Part shown: one piece after another, positions 34,259 through 43,535 of the stretch
How positions within the stretch are numbered: the stretch's first letter is position 1
Layout: every line of letters starts with the position of its first letter
NCBI GenBank assembly: GCA_965229115.1
Contig: CBDDIR010000003.1
Location: 2,604,001-2,668,000 of the forward strand
Reading direction: 5' to 3'
Length of the DNA: 64,000 bases
DNA from: UBA7672 sp965229115
GTDB lineage: Bacteria > Pseudomonadota > Alphaproteobacteria > Caulobacterales > Hyphomonadaceae
Notes under the pieces: model-generated
Told to the model about the DNA's origin: nothing
What the model saw: only the letters and a program-made list of their open reading frames with translations
Databases searched by the model: none
Position numbers and translations under genes: made by a program

Positions 34259-35923
34259 GTGGCGACAAAAGCTGGGCTTGCCTGGGCGGCGCTTGCAATC
34301 GCGGGTCTCGTTGGAGCGGCCAGCTTCACGACCAACGCGCCATCACCTGTTTGGGCGCAAGGCGCAGCTCCCCTGACGCCTGTGAAAGTCGGCGTCCGCC
34401 GCCTGACGGAAAGCCAGTATCGCCACGCCATCGCCGACACCTTCGGCTCCGACATCAAGATCACCGCACGATTCGAGCCGGAAAAACGCGAGGAAGGCCT
34501 CCTCGCCGTCGGCAGCGCGCAACTCTCGCTGACCCCTTCAGGCTTCGAACAATACTTCGCCCTCGCCAGCTCCGTCGCAGACCAGGCGCTAGCCGACGAC
34601 CGCCGCGCCAAGACAGTCGGCTGCACGCCCGCCAATCCCGCGAAAGCTGACGCCGCCTGCGCCAAAAGCTTCATCACGTCCTACGGCGAAAAGCTCTACC
34701 GCCGGCCTCTGACGGACGCGGAAACCAAATCCCGCCTCACCACAGCCGCCCTCGGCGCCGAACGCACGGGTGACTTCTATCAGGGCCTGAAAATGGCCCT
34801 CACCAGCCTGCTGATGGACCCGGACTTCCTCTTCCGCATGGAAACCGCCGAAGCCGATCCCGCCAACCCGCGCGCCTACCGCCTCGATGGCTACTCCAAG
34901 GCCTCGCGCATTTCCTTCCTGCTGTGGGACGCCCCGCCCGACGCAGAGCTCCTAGCCTCCGCCGCCAACGGCGACATCCACACCGCCGCCGGCCTGCGCA
35001 AACAGCTCGACCGCCTCGTCGCCTCGCCCCGCTTCGAAGCCGGCACACGCGCCTTCCTCGTCGACATGCTGCAGCTCGACGGCTTCGACAATCTGGTGAA
35101 GGACCCCGCCGCCTACCCCAAGTTCAACCAGGCGGTCGCCGACAGCGCGAAGGAACAGACGCTCAAGACCGCAGTAAACCTGCTCGTCGCCCGCAAGAGC
35201 GATTACCGCGACCTGTTCTCGTCCAACGACACCTTCATCAACCGCTACCTCGCCTCCGTCTATAAAGTGCCCTTCACCTCCGCCAGCGAATGGGCGCCCT
35301 ACACCTTCCCGGACTCATCCGAACGCGCCGGCATTCTCACGCAGGTGAGCTTCCTCTCGCTCTTCGCCCATCCGGCAGGCTCCTCGCCCACGCGGCGCGG
35401 CGTGAAGGTCCACGAGATCTTCATGTGCGAGCCCACGCCCGACCCGCCCGCCGATGTCGACTTCTCCAAGGTGCAGGACAGCACCAAGGGCACAGTCCGC
35501 GGCCGCCTGCTCGACCACATGGAAAACACCGGCTGCACCGCCTGCCACCGCCGCAGCGACCCGCCCGGCCTCGCGCTCGAACACTTCGACGGCCTCGGCC
35601 AGCTCCGCACCATGGAGAACGGCGCCCGCATCGACGTCAGCGCCGACCTCGACGGCAAGAAGTTCGAAGGCGCGCAGGGCCTCGCCAAATACCTCCGCGA
35701 AGACCCCAAAATCCCCGCCTGCCTCGTCCGCAATGTCTATGCCTATGGCGTCGGCCGCCACACCGACGAGCGCGACGAAGACTACCTGCACGACCAGACC
35801 GCGGCCTTCATGAGCTCCGGCTACCGCCTGCCCGATCTCATGATCCAGATCGCCTCCAGCCCTGAATTCTTCAAAGCCATCGTCCCGCGCCTCGCTACGC
35901 CCGCGCCCGCACAGAAACTCTAG
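34259..35923 (+). CDS. Secreted DUF1592/DUF1588/DUF1585 heme-motif protein
   Basis: A 554-residue exported protein of the architecture first noted in Planctomycetes. An N-terminal signal peptide (ATKAGLAWAALAIAGLVGAA) leads to a DUF1592-like region with RRLTESQYRHAIADTFG and LYRRPLTDAETKSRL. The DUF1588 part includes HPAGSSPTRRGVKVHEIF, and a C-type heme site CTACH lies at residues 426-430, followed by DUF1585 (PACLVRNVYAYGVGRH). Function is unknown, though the heme motif implies redox activity outside the cytoplasm. GTG at 34259 follows GCGGAGGA at 7 bp. It starts an operon with the DUF1552 gene. Confidence 0.82.
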   Translation: MATKAGLAWAALAIAGLVGAASFTTNAPSPVWAQGAAPLTPVKVGVRRLTESQYRHAIADTFGSDIKITARFEPEKREEGLLAVGSAQLSLTPSGFEQYFALASSVADQALADDRRAKTVGCTPANPAKADAACAKSFITSYGEKLYRRPLTDAETKSRLTTAALGAERTGDFYQGLKMALTSLLMDPDFLFRMETAEADPANPRAYRLDGYSKASRISFLLWDAPPDAELLASAANGDIHTAAGLRKQLDRLVASPRFEAGTRAFLVDMLQLDGFDNLVKDPAAYPKFNQAVADSAKEQTLKTAVNLLVARKSDYRDLFSSNDTFINRYLASVYKVPFTSASEWAPYTFPDSSERAGILTQVSFLSLFAHPAGSSPTRRGVKVHEIFMCEPTPDPPADVDFSKVQDSTKGTVRGRLLDHMENTGCTACHRRSDPPGLALEHFDGLGQLRTMENGARIDVSADLDGKKFEGAQGLAKYLREDPKIPACLVRNVYAYGVGRHTDERDEDYLHDQTAAFMSSGYRLPDLMIQIASSPEFFKAIVPRLATPAPAQKL

Positions 35924-35940
35924 GATACGGAAACCACCCC

Positions 35941-37296
35941 ATGTCCCTCCGCTTCAATCGCCGCTCCCTGATGCGCGGACTGCTCGGCGGCGCCGGCGTC
36001 TGCGTCGGCCTCCCCGCGCTCGACGCCTTCCTCAATGGCAACGGCACAGCCTGGGCCGAGGGCGCCAAGCTCCCCACCCGCTTCGGCACCTATTTCTGGG
36101 GCCTCGGCCTCACCGACACGCCCACCGGCGGCACGCGCTGGGTCCCCACCAAGACCGGCCACGGCTACGAGATCACGCCCGAACTGGAATCCCTGAAAGC
36201 GGTCAAAGACAAAGTCTCCGTCTTCTCCGGCTTCCGCGTCATCGGCGATGGCCGGCCCAACCTCGTCCACTGGAGCGGCCACGCCTCCATCCTCACCGGC
36301 ATCGCGCCCGCAGGCTCCACCAAATTCGACGGCCCCACCTTCGACACCAAGATCGCAGACGCCATCGGCGGCGGCACGCGCTTCAAGACGCTGGACGTCG
36401 ACGCCTCCGTCTCCCGCAAACCCGTCAGCTACTCCACCCGCACAGGCAACGCCTTCGCCACCGCCGAGACCACGCCGCTCTCGCTTTACGAGCGCATCTT
36501 CGGCGAAGGCTTCCAGGACCCCAACAGCGACAACTGGAAGCCCGATCCCAACATCATGCTCCGCCAGAGCGTGCTCTCCGCGATCACAGACCAGCGCCAA
36601 TCCCTCATGGCCAATGTCGGCAAGGCCGACCAGGTGAAGCTCGACCAATACTTCACCTCGCTCCGTGAAATGGAAAACCAGCTCGCCATCGGCCTGCAGA
36701 AGCCTGAAAAATGCGAAGCCTGCGTCGTGCCCCCGCCGCCGAAAGAGCCGCACCGCTCCGCCTCGGTCGACGTCGTCAACGCCAACACCAAGGCGATGGC
36801 CAAGCTGCTCGCCATGGCGATGGCCTGCAATCAGACGAAAGTGTTCAACTTCGTCCACACCGCTGGCTCGTCTGAAACCTACATCGCCGGCGATTCCAAG
36901 ATCTACCACCAGATCACGCACGACGAGCCGACAGACGCCAAGCTCGGCTACCAGCCGATGACGTCCAAGATCGCCGGCATGGTCATGGCCGCCTTCGGTG
37001 ATTTCCTCAACGAGATGGACGCCATCAAGGAAGGCGACGGCACTCTGCTCGACCACAGCCTCGTCATGGGCTTCAGCGACACGGGCTACGCCAAGATCCA
37101 CGCCATCGAGAACATCCCAATGTTCCTCGCCGGCGGCGCCAACGGCAAGCACAAGGCCGGCCAGCATATCGCGATGAAGGGCGAGAGCGTCACGCGCGTC
37201 TCCCTCACCGCACAACAAATCGCCGGCGCACCCGTCGGCGAGTTCGGCTCGGGCGGCATGAAGACGTCGCGCTCCATCACGGAAGTCATGGCGTAG
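35941..37296 (+). CDS. DUF1552 family Tat-exported protein
   Basis: A 451-residue protein with a twin-arginine signal (NRRSLMRGLLGGAGVCVGL, residues 6-24), so it is exported folded, perhaps with a cofactor. The body resembles DUF1552 proteins (related to sulfatase/DUF1501-like folds): RFGTYFWGLG, WSGHASILTG, SDTGYAKIH. This family almost always accompanies DUF1592/DUF1588 proteins, as here, 17 bp downstream. No catalytic mechanism is established. The C-terminal RSITEVMA segment is typical of family members. Confidence 0.82.
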   Translation: MSLRFNRRSLMRGLLGGAGVCVGLPALDAFLNGNGTAWAEGAKLPTRFGTYFWGLGLTDTPTGGTRWVPTKTGHGYEITPELESLKAVKDKVSVFSGFRVIGDGRPNLVHWSGHASILTGIAPAGSTKFDGPTFDTKIADAIGGGTRFKTLDVDASVSRKPVSYSTRTGNAFATAETTPLSLYERIFGEGFQDPNSDNWKPDPNIMLRQSVLSAITDQRQSLMANVGKADQVKLDQYFTSLREMENQLAIGLQKPEKCEACVVPPPPKEPHRSASVDVVNANTKAMAKLLAMAMACNQTKVFNFVHTAGSSETYIAGDSKIYHQITHDEPTDAKLGYQPMTSKIAGMVMAAFGDFLNEMDAIKEGDGTLLDHSLVMGFSDTGYAKIHAIENIPMFLAGGANGKHKAGQHIAMKGESVTRVSLTAQQIAGAPVGEFGSGGMKTSRSITEVMA

Positions 37297-37307
37297 GGGA
37301 TACGACG

Positions 37308-38567
37308 ATGCGTCACGCAATCGGACCGGCTATCGCCGCACTCACGCTCGCCGCCTTCCCGGCCGCCGCCCATGCCGAATGGACGAAGACCTGGGTCGTC
37401 GAATGGAACGAACCCGCCATGTATTATGGCGCAAAGGACGGCGTCATCGATCCCGGCACCGACTGCCCAAAAGGCACCAACCCGGACATCGACTGGGTGC
37501 AGGTGATGGTCAATTCCGGCTACACCAGGGAAGAAGCCACCTGGCTTCGCAACCCCGCCAACCCCACGCGCAGCCCCGTCCACGGCCAGAACCAGATGGC
37601 CTTCCGCGGCAAGGATCGCGCCAACGTTTACACCAACCCCACTTCGGTCGCTGACCCCGGCCTCACGCCCGTCTCGGGCACGATCGGCGAAGGCGTCGAT
37701 CTCGACGGCAATCTCAAGAACGGCTTCACCGGCCTCAACGGTGAGAAGGGCGTCGACAACAATTTCTACAAGACGCTCGGCTGCTGGAAAACCTATCGCG
37801 GCCCCCAGCGCCTCTCCAGCGGCGCGCTCCAGTTCAACGACGCCATGCGCAACGGCTTATGGACGACGCTGATCGTCGCCACGGGCCAGGGCGCTGATCC
37901 GATGAACGACAAGAACGTGAAAGTCGGCATCTATATGGGCGCCGACAAGATCGTGAAGGATGGCAATGGCGGCGTCGCCGCCGACTACACCTTCCGCATC
38001 AAGCCCGATGGCAAATACGAAGCCCTCTATTCCGCCCGCACTGAAAAAGGCGCGATCATCTCCACCGCCCCGTCCGATGTCATGCTGCGCGATCCAAGCT
38101 ACTCGCAGGATCTCGACCTGCTCCGCTCGCGCATCAACTTCAAGATGAAGCCCGATGGCACGCTGCAGGGCTATGTCGGCGGCTATCGCGCGTGGGAGCC
38201 CGTTTATAAAGGCTGGGTCGACGCCCGCGGCCCCGTCATCGAAGCGCTGACCTGGGTGCAACTGCCCGGCGTCTATTACGCGCTGAAGCGCAATGCCGAC
38301 TACAGCCCCACCGGTCCATCCGGCGAGAAGACCCACATCTCCTACGCCCTGCGCGTCGATGCGCTGCCCGCCTTCATCACCACGCCGGACGTTTCAAAAC
38401 AGGTGACGTCGGTGATCTCCTACAAGGGCGACGCCAAGCCGCCGCCGGAACGCCCCCGCTCCACCACCTTCAACGTGGTCGACGGCATCGTCATCGACCG
38501 CAACGCCAAGACGCAGGCCGGCCCCACCGCGGTCATCCTGCCGCCAGCCACCACCGCCGGCCAATAA
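37308..38567 (+). CDS. Secreted protein of unknown function, DUF1552-linked operon
   Basis: A 419-residue exported protein. The signal peptide (AIAALTLAAFPAAAHA) is cleaved near residue 23 before EWTKTWVVEWNEPAMYYG. Four Cys-containing or Trp-rich stretches (GTDCPKGTNPDIDW, TLGCWKTYRGPQRL) suggest a folded periplasmic or surface domain. I do not recognise the family. It lies 11 bp after the DUF1552 gene and 19 bp before a secreted VOC gene. Membership of this extracytoplasmic operon is the main clue to function, perhaps oxidation of an organic substrate. Confidence 0.7.
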   Translation: MRHAIGPAIAALTLAAFPAAAHAEWTKTWVVEWNEPAMYYGAKDGVIDPGTDCPKGTNPDIDWVQVMVNSGYTREEATWLRNPANPTRSPVHGQNQMAFRGKDRANVYTNPTSVADPGLTPVSGTIGEGVDLDGNLKNGFTGLNGEKGVDNNFYKTLGCWKTYRGPQRLSSGALQFNDAMRNGLWTTLIVATGQGADPMNDKNVKVGIYMGADKIVKDGNGGVAADYTFRIKPDGKYEALYSARTEKGAIISTAPSDVMLRDPSYSQDLDLLRSRINFKMKPDGTLQGYVGGYRAWEPVYKGWVDARGPVIEALTWVQLPGVYYALKRNADYSPTGPSGEKTHISYALRVDALPAFITTPDVSKQVTSVISYKGDAKPPPERPRSTTFNVVDGIVIDRNAKTQAGPTAVILPPATTAGQ

Positions 38568-38586
38568 GAGCCACAGGAGACGCCAA

Positions 38587-39066
38587 GTGATCCATCGCTT
38601 CAGCCTCGCAGCAGCGATCGCCGCCGCTTGCCTCGCCGCCATGCCCGCTGCCGCACAAACGCCAACCGCAACGCCGCCGCTCGCTGACGCAATCAAGCCC
38701 ATCCGCATCTCCGGTGTCGGCCTGCGCGTCTCCGATCTCGAACGCTCGAAGAAATTCTACACCGAAGTCCTCGGCCTCAAGGTCAACGCCAAGGTGCCGG
38801 CCCAAGGCGAAGCCGTCGAATACCTGCTCGGCCTCACCGGCGACATCCGCGCCGACACCCTGATCGTCATCCGCAAAGGCGAGATCGTCCCCGGCGCCAC
38901 CGAGTTCGGCAACGTCGTCATCGTCGTCCCCGACGGCCGCAAAATGGCCGAACGCGTCGCCGCCGCAGGCTACCCCCCCGCCAAGATCGTCGACGGCACC
39001 AACATCATCCGCGACCCCGACGGCTACAAAATCGAACTCTACCAACGCCCCGCGCCCAAGCCGTAG
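38587..39066 (+). CDS. Periplasmic VOC-superfamily protein
   Basis: A 159-residue protein with a signal peptide (residues 1-23, ending AAAQ) and a single glyoxalase/bleomycin-resistance fold module: ISGVGLRVSDLERSKKFYTEVLGL, then RDPDGYKIELYQ at the end. The Glu in KIELYQ is a likely metal ligand. Export is unusual for this superfamily, whose members are mostly cytoplasmic. GTG at 38587 follows CAGGAG. It is the last gene of the DUF1592/DUF1552 operon and ends in a hairpin. Confidence 0.78.
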   Translation: MIHRFSLAAAIAAACLAAMPAAAQTPTATPPLADAIKPIRISGVGLRVSDLERSKKFYTEVLGLKVNAKVPAQGEAVEYLLGLTGDIRADTLIVIRKGEIVPGATEFGNVVIVVPDGRKMAERVAAAGYPPAKIVDGTNIIRDPDGYKIELYQRPAPKP

Positions 39067-39086
39067 GGTGCATTGAAAATGCACCC
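39066..39086 (+). terminator. Hairpin at the end of the DUF1592/DUF1552 operon
   Basis: GGGTGCATT (39066-39074) pairs perfectly with AATGCACCC (39078-39086) around a 3-nt loop, beginning at the last base of the VOC stop codon. No U-tract follows. The same TGCATCAAGATGCACCC-type motif recurs nearby at 39290-39340, so it may belong to a repeat family. Confidence 0.4.
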
Positions 39087-39098
39087 AGCCCACACGCC

Positions 39099-39212
39099 CG
39101 TCCTTCGACGGACGCCGCTACGCGGCTGCTCAGGATGAGCGCTACTTAGCGAACCGCGGTTATAGCGCTCATCCTGAGCAGCGCAGCTCCGCTGCGCGTC
39201 CGTCGAAGGACG
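39099..39212. repeat. Long inverted repeat (REP/MITE-like)
   Basis: The outer arms CGTCCTTCGACGGACG (39099-39114) and CGTCCGTCGAAGGACG (39197-39212) are perfect complements. Inner arms 39125-39143 and 39164-39182 are also perfect over 19 bp. The arms are separated by a short unmatched centre. No transposase gene is present. This kind of GTCCTTCGACGG...CTCAGGATGAGCGC element is dispersed in many alphaproteobacterial genomes. Confidence 0.8.
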
Positions 39213-39242
39213 AGCGCGACACCCACAACCCTATCCCCGTCA

Positions 39243-39260
39243 TTCCTGCGAAAGCAGGAA
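39243..39260. repeat. Short palindromic intergenic repeat
   Basis: TTCCTGC-GAAA-GCAGGAA, a perfect 7-bp dyad with a GAAA loop, inside the context CGTCATTCC...GGAACCCAG that is a common extragenic repeat of alphaproteobacteria. A decayed relative (TTCCCGGCAAAGGCCGGAATCCAG) lies at 40024-40047. Confidence 0.7.
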
Positions 39261-39492
39261 CCCAGGGGCCACGCCCGCCAAGTAGAGCGCATCTTGATGC
39301 ACCGCGATCCACCCCCGGTGCATCAAGATGCACCCTACGCCCCCACGCTGCGCGAAATTGGGGGATGGAGCGATCCCAAACTGTAGGACAGCCAAAAATC
39401 ATCCCGAACAATCCCAACGCACTAGCGCGAGAGATTGTGGGATAGAGCCTCTTAGAATCTACGGCGCCCTGGGCCGGGGTATTCTACCCCGC

Positions 39493-40122
39493 ATGACACG
39501 ACACAAACACGCGCAAACTGGGCTGGTAACCCCGTCGCCTCTCGATCACTGGATCGATGCGACGCTGCACGTGCTTGCGATGCTCGTGCTCCACGTCGCC
39601 TCAACGCTTCAGATGATCCGCCGCCGTACCCGCGTGAATGCCACACGCACTACGCCTGCAGATCTGCCCCAAGCGAAGACCGACACCCAATCCAAGGAAA
39701 CAAACTCAGCTGCGCAACACCGCAGCTATCCCCAAAGCGCTCATGCTGAGCAGGCTCGCTTCGCGAGCCGTCCGTCGAAGCACGAGCGCGTGCTCACCAC
39801 TCCGAGCACCACCCCCTCCGTCTCGCACGCTACGCGTGCGATCCACCTCCCCCACACCCCGTGTGGTGGAGGCAAACAGCGCCCCAATGCGCGCGACGAA
39901 GGGGAATTGCCTCCACCTGTGCGAAGCACTGGGGGAGGTGGATTGCGCGCCCTTGCGCGCAAGACGGAGGGGGCGCAAGCCAAGCCCACCGTCCACTCTG
40001 GAAGCGTGCACTCCATGCACGCGTTCCCGGCAAAGGCCGGAATCCAGCCCTCAGAACAAAGCGCGCGTCTCGTCTCGCCGAAGCACGGCGAAGGCGGAAG
40101 CACCCATCATCTGACCCCCTGA
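39493..40122 (+). CDS. Doubtful small gene running into repeats
   Basis: An open frame of 209 codons starts at an ATG. Only the first 80 or so codons look possibly coding, with a hydrophobic stretch ATLHVLAMLVLHVASTL. Everything beyond about 39736 is a translation of the dispersed palindromic elements. No family is recognised, and there is no strong ribosome-binding site. It may be a decayed or artefactual gene; I list it mainly so that the region is described. Confidence 0.2.
   Translation: MTRHKHAQTGLVTPSPLDHWIDATLHVLAMLVLHVASTLQMIRRRTRVNATRTTPADLPQAKTDTQSKETNSAAQHRSYPQSAHAEQARFASRPSKHERVLTTPSTTPSVSHATRAIHLPHTPCGGGKQRPNARDEGELPPPVRSTGGGGLRALARKTEGAQAKPTVHSGSVHSMHAFPAKAGIQPSEQSARLVSPKHGEGGSTHHLTP
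39736..39789. repeat. Half-copy of the 39099-39212 inverted repeat
   Basis: Aligns to the right half of the long inverted repeat (39164-39217) over about 54 bp, sharing AGCGCTCAT-CTGAGCAG and CCGTCCGTCGAAG-ACGAGCGCG with few changes. The matching left half is missing, so it is a solo remnant. Confidence 0.7.
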
Positions 40123-40205
40123 CCTAGCTCAGGGCAAAAACCCATCCCCCACCCAACCCGCCACAAGCGGGAACGCCCCCGCACGCCCGCGCCCCAAAAC
40201 GAAAA
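39790..40205. other. Non-coding repeat-derived stretch
   Basis: Contains inverted segments around CACCTCCCCCAC...GGGGGAGGTGG (39843-39854 and 39929-39941), the degenerate palindrome at 40024-40047, and low-complexity C-rich DNA. I see no gene that I can support here. Confidence 0.5.
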
Positions 40206-40227
40206 CAGGCGGCCCATCGGCCGCCTG
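40206..40227 (-). terminator. Intrinsic terminator of the second large TonB receptor
   Basis: Perfect 9-bp stem (40206-40214 with 40219-40227), 4-nt loop, followed on the minus strand by TTTTCGTTTT. It lies 27 bp beyond the receptor stop codon. Confidence 0.85.
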
Positions 40228-40253
40228 CTCCCGTGCTTTGAGGTCGTCCAGTC

Positions 40254-43200
40254 CTAGAACGTTTTCTTGATGCTGAACTCGACGGTGCGGCCAAGCGGGC
40301 TGCCCATCAGAGGATCGTAGCCCAGCTCTTCGCGAGCATCTGGCGGATCCTCGTTCGTCACGTTCACGATCGACGCCGAGAAGCGCAGATCATCAGAGAA
40401 GTTGAAGTTGTAGAACAGGTCCAGCGTCCGCCAGTCCTGACCGTTCACGCCGTAGATCGACACGACCGGGTTGGCTGGGCTGACGCCCGTGAACGGGTAA
40501 AGCGTGATCGGACCACGTTGATCGGTAACGCCCGACACGTAGTTGAACACGGCCCGCAGGTTGTGCTGACCCCAGTTGATGTTGGCGTAAGCATTGCCGC
40601 GCCATTCCGGTCCCGCGACAGCGACGGCCGAAACCACGTTGCCGAAGTTGAGATAGCCCAGACGATCGATCTCGCCGACAACGGTCACGCCATCGAGGAT
40701 CTGAGCCGACGTCGTCAGCTCGGTCAGCTTGGTCGCTGCCGCGCCGATCGAGAAGTCGATCTCGCCGATCGGCATCGTGTAGTCGACCTGCACGTCGAAG
40801 CCAGCCGTCGTCTGGCCCGGACCGTTGCCGATCTCGGACTGGACAAGGTTGATATCGCTCGCGCGGGTCGAGCCCTGCACGCAAGCCCCGCCCGGCGAGG
40901 TCGTCGTCGAGTTGAGGAAGATGCGCGAGATCAGCGGGCTCGAGCAGTTCGCCAGAGCCGTACCATCGTTCGCGCCCGGGAAGACCAGCTCGGCGATGTT
41001 GTTCGACGTCGCCAGCGAGCGGATCTCGCCTTCCGTTTCGATCTTGAAGTAGTCCACGATCAGACGGAAGTCGTGATCCTGAGCAAAGCCGGAGCTCTGC
41101 CAGATGACGCCGGCGTTGGCGGCCTTCGCAGTTTCCGGCTCGATGTCAGAGCGGGTAATCGTTTGCGATCCCAGCCACTGGCCCGCCGCCTTGGTCAGCG
41201 AGACCGTGCCGTTCGCAATCTCGCCCGGAACAACTGTCAGGCCAGGCGCCTGATAGTTCGTGCCGTACGAGCCGCGCAGCGACAGCGGACCCCAGACATC
41301 CCACTTGCCGGAGACCTTATAGACGGTCGCCTCGAAGCCGCCCGAGAACTCCTCGCGACGCACAGCGCCGGTCACGTTCAGGACGTCGAAGATCGGGAAC
41401 TGCGCTTCGGCGAAGTAGGACGACGCCTGACGATCGCGATAGTCTGGCCTGTTGGTCGCGAAGAACACGAACGGACCCGGCTCGTCAGGCGTGCAGCCGT
41501 TGAATTGCGGGCTGCTGGTCGGCAGCGGCGTTTGCGCGCCCTGAGCCGTACGGCCGGCAATCGTATTCGGCCATTCGCAAGGCGTGTTGCCGTTATAGAA
41601 GTTCGACGGCACCACCTGACGGCTCTCAAGCGCGCGCGCCTGATAGCCGACAGCGAGGCCGACATTGCCGCCCGGCAGCGCGAGCGGGGTCTCGCCCGAG
41701 AACACGACGTCCAGCGTCAGGTCGTTGTTCTTTGTCTCGGTGTAGCGGTCATCGAACAGCCAGCGAACAACCTCAGCCGGCGTTTCCCAGCCGGGCGTGC
41801 CCGCAGGTGCAGCCAGGCCACGGCCGCTGCCGCTATTCGGGTTGGCAAGGCCCAGTTCCGGTTGGTTGAGGAACGAGGTCGAGAACGGGTTGAAGAAGAA
41901 GCACCCATTCTTGCCAGCCGCGTTGGGGTTCTGCGTGCCCAGAACGCTCGGGTTCAGGTCAGGCGCGCTGCAGTTCGGTCCGCCGAAGCCAGCCAGAGCT
42001 TCCTGCAGACGGAAGCCGAGAATATCCGGCGAGGTCTGCGCAACGCTGCTGTCATTGTAGGTCAGCGCAACGTCGTAATGGATCCCCGCCAGGAAGCCCG
42101 TTGCTTCCGGCAGGTCGCCATTGATGCCGGCCGAAACACGGAAATACTGGTTCGAGACCTTCGACGGAACACCGAAGCCATCCTCCCCACCATTGAAGCC
42201 GGGGTTGCCGCCGTGAGCAAATGCACGGAACGAGTTGATGCTGAGGCCCTGCGTCGCCGCAGCTGCAGTCGGGTTCGCCGCCGCATAGCCACTCCGCAGC
42301 AGGAACTCAGCCGCATACGGGTTGGCCGCATAGCCCGGCAGTCCGTTCGCAAGCAACGCAGTCGTAACCGTCGGCACATAGTACTGCGACGCCAGACCCG
42401 TCTCGATAGCCGGTCCACGCACGCCCGGCTGGGCAGGCGACCCGAACACTTTCGGCACTTCGAGCTGGCCGTAGCTCGCATCGATATGCAGCTTCATCCA
42501 GTCATTGACCGGCGCATTGACCTGCGCGAACGCGCGATAGAGATCCTGCTGTTCGACGAGATTATAATAGGAAACATAGTCGTAGTTGCAGGTCGAGTTG
42601 CCGCCGATGCCCGTGGTGGTTACGCCACCTGCAGCGCCGGTGACGACGCCGCCGAAGGCGTTACAGGCAGACGGTGTAAAGTCCGGCAGCGATGTCGCAA
42701 CAGCCGCGCCGAATTGGGCGCCGCGTGCCGCCGCCGTGTTGTAGCTGGCAGGCGGGATCGGCATCGCGCCGCGCGGCGTGTAACGCGCCACGTTGGTAAC
42801 GGCCGACCACGGGGCCGGGTTGATGTCATAGGGAAGGCTGGTGAACGAGCGCTCTTCGCTCTCGAGGCGCGAACGATGCTCCCATTCGAGCGAGAGCAGC
42901 ACGTTGACATCGCCATCGCCCCAACCGCCGAGCAGGTGGACGCCATACTCGCCATCGGAGCCGTCGATATACTTGTAGTCCGTGCGGGCTTCGATGCCCG
43001 TGAAGTCGGTGCGCGTGATGAAGTTGACCACGCCGCCCGTTGCGTCGGCGCCGTAAACCACCGCTGCGCCGTCCTTCAGGACTTCCGTGCGGGCCAGAGC
43101 CGCGGCCGGAATGTAGGACGCGTTCTCACTGGTACGGCGACCGTTCAGCAGCGTCAGGGTCTTGTCTGCGCCGATGCCGCGCAGGTTGAAGCCAACGTTA

Positions 43201-43535
43201 CCGGTCTGGCCTGCGCCAGCGAAGTAATAGGCCTCGCCCAGCGTCGGGCCGCTCGACGGCAGCGACTTCACGAATTCCAGCGCGGTCGGCGCGCCCTGTT
43301 CTTCCAGAGCCGCCTGCGAGAACACCTCGACCGGCAGAGCCGCAGACTCGGAGCTGCCCGCGATCAGCGAGCCCGTGACGACCACGCGGTCGCGCGATGC
43401 ATCACGCGTATCGTCCTGCGCAGGCGCTATCTGATCAACGGCTGATGGTGTTGTCTGTTGGGCCCATGCCGGGAACACGCCCGCAAAGCCAATGAGAAGC
43501 GCAGCGCTCGACGCGCTGCGTAATACGGTTTTCAT
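40254..43535 (-). CDS. Large TonB-dependent receptor (1,093 aa)
   Basis: Outer-membrane receptor of the same subfamily as those at 26267 and 47135. A signal peptide ending FPAWAQ leads to DRVVVTGSLIAGSSESAALP, then plug motifs LRGIGADKTLTLLNGRR, LKDGAAVVYGADATGG and VVNFITRTDF. The barrel is the longest of the group, with extra loops around residues 240-420, and ends LGRTVEFSIKKTF. The start ATG is preceded by GGGAGGGAC. No transporter or enzyme gene adjoins it directly, so its ligand is open. It has its own terminator and a long AT-rich upstream region. Confidence 0.9.
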   Translation of the reverse strand: MKTVLRSASSAALLIGFAGVFPAWAQQTTPSAVDQIAPAQDDTRDASRDRVVVTGSLIAGSSESAALPVEVFSQAALEEQGAPTALEFVKSLPSSGPTLGEAYYFAGAGQTGNVGFNLRGIGADKTLTLLNGRRTSENASYIPAAALARTEVLKDGAAVVYGADATGGVVNFITRTDFTGIEARTDYKYIDGSDGEYGVHLLGGWGDGDVNVLLSLEWEHRSRLESEERSFTSLPYDINPAPWSAVTNVARYTPRGAMPIPPASYNTAAARGAQFGAAVATSLPDFTPSACNAFGGVVTGAAGGVTTTGIGGNSTCNYDYVSYYNLVEQQDLYRAFAQVNAPVNDWMKLHIDASYGQLEVPKVFGSPAQPGVRGPAIETGLASQYYVPTVTTALLANGLPGYAANPYAAEFLLRSGYAAANPTAAAATQGLSINSFRAFAHGGNPGFNGGEDGFGVPSKVSNQYFRVSAGINGDLPEATGFLAGIHYDVALTYNDSSVAQTSPDILGFRLQEALAGFGGPNCSAPDLNPSVLGTQNPNAAGKNGCFFFNPFSTSFLNQPELGLANPNSGSGRGLAAPAGTPGWETPAEVVRWLFDDRYTETKNNDLTLDVVFSGETPLALPGGNVGLAVGYQARALESRQVVPSNFYNGNTPCEWPNTIAGRTAQGAQTPLPTSSPQFNGCTPDEPGPFVFFATNRPDYRDRQASSYFAEAQFPIFDVLNVTGAVRREEFSGGFEATVYKVSGKWDVWGPLSLRGSYGTNYQAPGLTVVPGEIANGTVSLTKAAGQWLGSQTITRSDIEPETAKAANAGVIWQSSGFAQDHDFRLIVDYFKIETEGEIRSLATSNNIAELVFPGANDGTALANCSSPLISRIFLNSTTTSPGGACVQGSTRASDINLVQSEIGNGPGQTTAGFDVQVDYTMPIGEIDFSIGAAATKLTELTTSAQILDGVTVVGEIDRLGYLNFGNVVSAVAVAGPEWRGNAYANINWGQHNLRAVFNYVSGVTDQRGPITLYPFTGVSPANPVVSIYGVNGQDWRTLDLFYNFNFSDDLRFSASIVNVTNEDPPDAREELGYDPLMGSPLGRTVEFSIKKTF

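Noticed and set aside
40518..43445. Plus-strand open frame of 975 codons opposite the second large TonB receptor
   Set aside because: Antisense shadow; the minus-strand receptor has a signal peptide, plug motifs and a terminal Phe, while this frame has no recognisable feature.
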